Below are positions 52,341 to 55,112 of a DNA stretch of 55,112 nt, in pieces. This DNA is from an uncultured Lachnospiraceae bacterium (GTDB taxonomy: Bacteria; Bacillota; Clostridia; Lachnospirales; Lachnospiraceae). A model generated the notes under the pieces. It was not told the origin of the DNA and searched no databases. It worked only from the letters and a program-made list of their open reading frames with translations. Location of the stretch: assembly GCA_910586615.1 (NCBI GenBank), contig CAJUJP010000025.1, forward strand, positions 4,766 to 59,877. Direction: 5' to 3'. The first letter of the stretch is position 1; every line of letters starts with the position of its first letter. The translations under genes and the position numbers were made by a program.

Positions 52341-52781
52341 TTGTTTGGATGTACTTTGATTATAATTAGTTATTTAGCTGTATCTACTGTAATAGCAGTA
52401 GTAGATTTGGGTATACGGACTTCCGCCTCAGCCCTTATACGCCACATGATACGTTCCGTATTCGGGGGATTACCTTTTTACTTTGCTATGGCAATGGTTT
52501 TCTTCTTCTTTGTGATTGTAACAAGAAAAGGAGCGTTGTCTATTGCGGGTTCAGTTGCGTTTTCAATTATCTTTGTTGTCTTTACAAATAAGGCATATTC
52601 TGCACGGACATTTCCAGAACAGAGCTGGTTACGATTGATTCCGGCCATACAGTTATCTGGGCTTTATGATGGCTCATTGATACTAGAGGACTATTTGCTT
52701 ACATTCACTTTATCTGTCATTTCCATTGGTGCTATATTTCTTGTGTGTGCCACAGTTATTCGTAGAGTCGAGCTGGGCTGA
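52341..52781 (+). pseudogene. Truncated BcrB-like permease remnant
   Basis: A 146-codon frame encodes only the C-terminal half of an ABC-2 permease, with hydrophobic segments. The N-terminal half is lost at the junction with the ATPase remnant (18 bp upstream). It is probably part of the same decayed transporter. Confidence 0.65.
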
Positions 52782-52851
52782 ACCTGACAAAGTATGAAAC
52801 CTTGGAATTATGGCTGTTCCTGATAAGAGGCAATCGTAAGAAATGCGCGCC

Positions 52852-54147
52852 TTATAACACCACCGTAAAGCAGCTTCCACCTCCTTCGGCGTCGCTCACC
52901 TGAATACTTCCCCCGTGCGCTTTTACAATTTCATAGGCGATGGACAGCCCCAGTCCGAAGTGATCCTTCGTACTGCGGGACTTTTCCACCCGGTAGAAGC
53001 GGTCAAAGATACGCTTTTTGTCTTCATCCGAGATACCGATGCCGTTGTCCGTGACGGACAGGTGGAATTTATCCCTCTGCCTTGTAAGGGACAGGCGGAT
53101 CTTACCGTGTTCGGGCGTATAACTGATGGCATTGTGCAGCAGGATGGAGAGCACCTGGCTGATCCGCGCAGGGTCTGCGGTGCACGGGGGAAGGGCGCCT
53201 TCGGGAATCCGGATGGACAGGGAGATGTCTTTTTCCTGTGCCAGCGGTTCGAAGGCCTCGTAGGTGTTCATGAGCAGCGTATCCAGTTCCGTGGGTTCCA
53301 TGCGGACAGGAAAACGGTGGTTGTCCGACTGCGACAGGGTGAGCATGTCACTGACCAGAGAAGAGACGCGCAAACCCTCCTGCCAGATCGTTTTCAGAAA
53401 ACCTTCCTGCCGTTCCGGCGGCGCGGTGCGGCAGCATTCCGCAGCAGACAGAATAACGGACAGAGGCGTGCGGAGTTCATGGGAAGCGGAGGCGATGAAG
53501 AGAGCCTGCTTCTCCTGATTTTCGATGATAGGTCTGAGCAGTCTGCCGGTAAAGAACCAGGAAAAAATGCCGAGCAGCATGACTGCGGCAAGGTCTATCA
53601 GCAGAAAGCGGAAACGCTGTTCATAGATTTGCTGTTCCAGTTTTTGCAAAGAAGAGAGAACCGTGATTTCCAGGACAGAGTTGGACGTACCCATGGTGAT
53701 GTAACTCCCGTAATATTTGCTCTGCCTGGACGGGGAGAAGAAATCATATTCCATATGGGCAAGCGGGCTGTAGGCATTCGCTTTGACGCCGACTTCCGCC
53801 GGAAATTGTGCGGTGTAGGCTTCTTTGCTTTCCTGTAAAAGTAAATCTCTCGCGGCATTTTCATCAGGATCGTTTAACTGGTTGAAGAGAAAGGGCGTGC
53901 CGTTATCCAGAACAAAGAACAGATAGTTGCCCTGTGCTTCCATCTTGGACAGCCATTCCATGGAGATTACGGTCTGCTGTTCCAGATTGGTGGAAATGGT
54001 ATTGATATCGTTTTTAAATGCCTGAAACTGGTTGCGGTATAATCCCGTCTCCGATACGTACAGGTAACAGAGGGACATGACGATCATGATGACGGCGGTG
54101 ATTCCCGTGCACAGCAGCGTCAGGCGCAGATGTACTTTTTGGAACAT
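52852..54147 (-). CDS. Sensor histidine kinase
   Basis: A 431-residue kinase. One N-terminal membrane segment (about 8-30), an extracellular domain (about 31-180) and a second membrane segment (about 183-205) precede the kinase. Motifs present are SASHELRTPL (H box), NAISYTPEHG (N box), DNGIGISDED and FGLGLSI. No HAMP was clearly seen. The stop of the regulator gene lies 30 bp upstream, so the two are an operon. The signal is unknown. Confidence 0.94.
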   Translation of the reverse strand: MFQKVHLRLTLLCTGITAVIMIVMSLCYLYVSETGLYRNQFQAFKNDINTISTNLEQQTVISMEWLSKMEAQGNYLFFVLDNGTPFLFNQLNDPDENAARDLLLQESKEAYTAQFPAEVGVKANAYSPLAHMEYDFFSPSRQSKYYGSYITMGTSNSVLEITVLSSLQKLEQQIYEQRFRFLLIDLAAVMLLGIFSWFFTGRLLRPIIENQEKQALFIASASHELRTPLSVILSAAECCRTAPPERQEGFLKTIWQEGLRVSSLVSDMLTLSQSDNHRFPVRMEPTELDTLLMNTYEAFEPLAQEKDISLSIRIPEGALPPCTADPARISQVLSILLHNAISYTPEHGKIRLSLTRQRDKFHLSVTDNGIGISDEDKKRIFDRFYRVEKSRSTKDHFGLGLSIAYEIVKAHGGSIQVSDAEGGGSCFTVVL

Positions 54148-54177
54148 GCGGGTGTTCTCCTTATAAACGGTTCAGCT

Positions 54178-54852
54178 TCATGTCTCCTGCAGACTGTATC
54201 CGACCCCCCGGACGGTTTTGATCTGCAGGCTGCTTCCTGTGATCTGTAATCTGCGGCGCAGAAAATGAATGTAGTTGTCCAGATTGCCTTCTTCCACGTC
54301 ACTCTCCGGTCCCCAGACTTTGAGCAGCAGGGTACCGCGTTGTAAGGTTTTTCCCAGAGAGTGAACGAATATTTCCATCAGCGCAGCCTCTTTTTTCGAG
54401 AGAGTACAGGTGCCCTGCGGACCTGTAAGAATACATTCCGACGCCTGCCATGAGATGTCCGCTACGGAGAAGGTGTCGTTCACTGTGAGGGTATGCGGTC
54501 TTCTGGTGACGCAGCGGATCCGTGCCATCAGTTCTTCGAAGGCAAATGGTTTCACCAGATAGTCGTCCGCCCCCAGATCCAGCCCGGTCACTTTGTCGGA
54601 GAGTGTTCCGAGGGCTGTGATGAGGATCACCGGGGTGGTGATTCCTTTGCTTCTAAGCTCCGTCAGCACGTCAGTCCCCTCCTTGCCGGGAAGCATTCTG
54701 TCAAGCAGGATTACGTCGTATATATTCTGTTCCCCGTAGAAAAGCGCTTCCTCGCCGTCCAGACAGGAGTCCACGGTGAAGTGTTCCGTCTCCAACTGAT
54801 AAGTCAGGGTGTCGTTCAGGTGTCTGTCGTCTTCCGCAAGTAAGATTCTCAT
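54178..54852 (-). CDS. OmpR family response regulator
   Basis: A 224-residue regulator. The receiver domain has AEDD and the phosphorylated Asp51 in DVILLDRMLPG, the Thr in ITAL and the Lys in LVKPF. The C-terminal winged helix (about 125-222) includes a NYIHFLRRRLQ and VRGVGYSL end. GAAAGGAA lies upstream of the start. The cognate kinase follows. Its targets may include promoters with direct repeats, for example the TTAAGGT pair at 43176, but this is only a suggestion. Confidence 0.94.
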   Translation of the reverse strand: MRILLAEDDRHLNDTLTYQLETEHFTVDSCLDGEEALFYGEQNIYDVILLDRMLPGKEGTDVLTELRSKGITTPVILITALGTLSDKVTGLDLGADDYLVKPFAFEELMARIRCVTRRPHTLTVNDTFSVADISWQASECILTGPQGTCTLSKKEAALMEIFVHSLGKTLQRGTLLLKVWGPESDVEEGNLDNYIHFLRRRLQITGSSLQIKTVRGVGYSLQET

Positions 54853-55112
54853 GAAGAGTGTTCCTTTCTTATAAATTTGTATGAATCCAATGTCCTTTTG
54901 TTGTTCTGGTATAGGAAATTCCTCCGCTTATCCGAGTTTGCGAAGCGGATCTCGCAAAGTTATTTGCGAAGCAAATTACTTTTGGTATAGGGTTAGCGTG
55001 TCAAAAGGTGCTTACGAAAGGCTGAGAGGGCAGATTACACAAAATATTCGTTTGTGTCGGCTCTGTCGAATGGATTTTCTAAATATTCCGGTAAGGTAAT
55101 GGCAAGCGGACG
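54853..55112. other. Repeat-rich region at window end
   Basis: Holds a GGTATAGGAAATTC copy (54908), the 39-nt hairpin repeat (54945), a second GGTATAGG copy (54984) and GTCAAAAGGTG blocks shared with 38389. No gene was recognised. Confidence 0.55.
54908..55030. repeat. Compound dispersed repeat
   Basis: GGTATAGGAAATTC at 54908-54921, the hairpin repeat matching 30286-30324 at 54945-54983, and the block matching 38389-38440 at 54984-55030. Three repeat modules are therefore joined here. Confidence 0.6.

Noticed and set aside
52915..53838. Open frame of 307 codons on the plus strand
   Set aside because: It lies opposite the histidine kinase gene, whose motifs are complete; no ribosome binding site or known domain was seen.

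Overview
The window looks like chromosomal DNA of an anaerobic, gut-type Firmicute of the class Clostridia, most likely a motile Lachnospiraceae member. The reasons are moderate GC with AGGAGG ribosome binding sites, the butyrate pair ptb-buk, IMP synthesis by PurO plus a stand-alone AICAR transformylase, a flagellin, an ECF-type RibU behind an FMN riboswitch, a galactan utilisation locus, and dense second-messenger signalling. No rRNA, tRNA, CRISPR array or complete insertion sequence was seen.

Layout. 1-2936: a 25-bp tandem repeat, then a GAF-PAS-GGDEF-EAL protein. 2975-4977: purO and a transformylase-only purH. 5139-7139: ptb-buk and a strong terminator. 7592-8599: an Rpn/PD-(D/E)XK nuclease-like protein with a repeated coiled-coil tail. 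9011-12779: secA and prfB; prfB needs a programmed +1 frameshift. 12953-17548: a MoxR ATPase, DUF58 and transglutaminase operon. 17518-19175 (minus): DUF975, an HExxH/CxxC protein and a small membrane protein. 19559-26482: an acidic secreted protein, a FecR-like protein, a CHASE2 adenylate cyclase, a sugar isomerase-like protein and a GAF/HD-GYP protein. 26569-29268: tex and a Cys-rich small protein. 29290-37229: a galactan locus with a LacI regulator, CBM lipoprotein, intracellular GH53, ABC importer and secreted GH53. 37432-38202: an unusual short flagellin. 38290-41639: a repeat-rich accessory region with two related Uma2 genes around a TetR/hydrolase pair. 41670-42890: FMN riboswitch and ribU. 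43544-47248: a MacAB-like export system. 47441-49406: a ribbon-helix-helix protein and flotillin. 49875-52781: a more AT-rich island with a YtrA-type regulator and ABC transporter, followed by a decayed BcrAB-like transporter. 52852-54852 (minus): a two-component system.

How the genes work together. The galactan locus reads as one regulon. Its promoter at 30467-30495 has a 40-bp palindrome over the expected start site, next to the LacI gene. Secreted GH53 cuts beta-1,4-galactan, the binding protein and two permeases import the oligosaccharides, and a GH53 without a signal peptide trims them inside. No transport ATPase or beta-galactosidase lies in the window. The 19559-26482 block joins an envelope sensor (FecR/CHASE2), a predicted cAMP producer and an HD-GYP phosphodiesterase, and so looks like a signalling module.

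The most unusual content is between genes. There are several families of short dispersed repeats: palindromic elements around 38-43 kb, a GGTATAGGAAATTC motif that often follows terminators, a paired hairpin element at 3.7 and 11.6 kb, and a MITE-like element at 49.6 kb. There is also an apparent ATT start codon for the YtrA-type regulator. All identifications come from reading the sequence; no database search was run.
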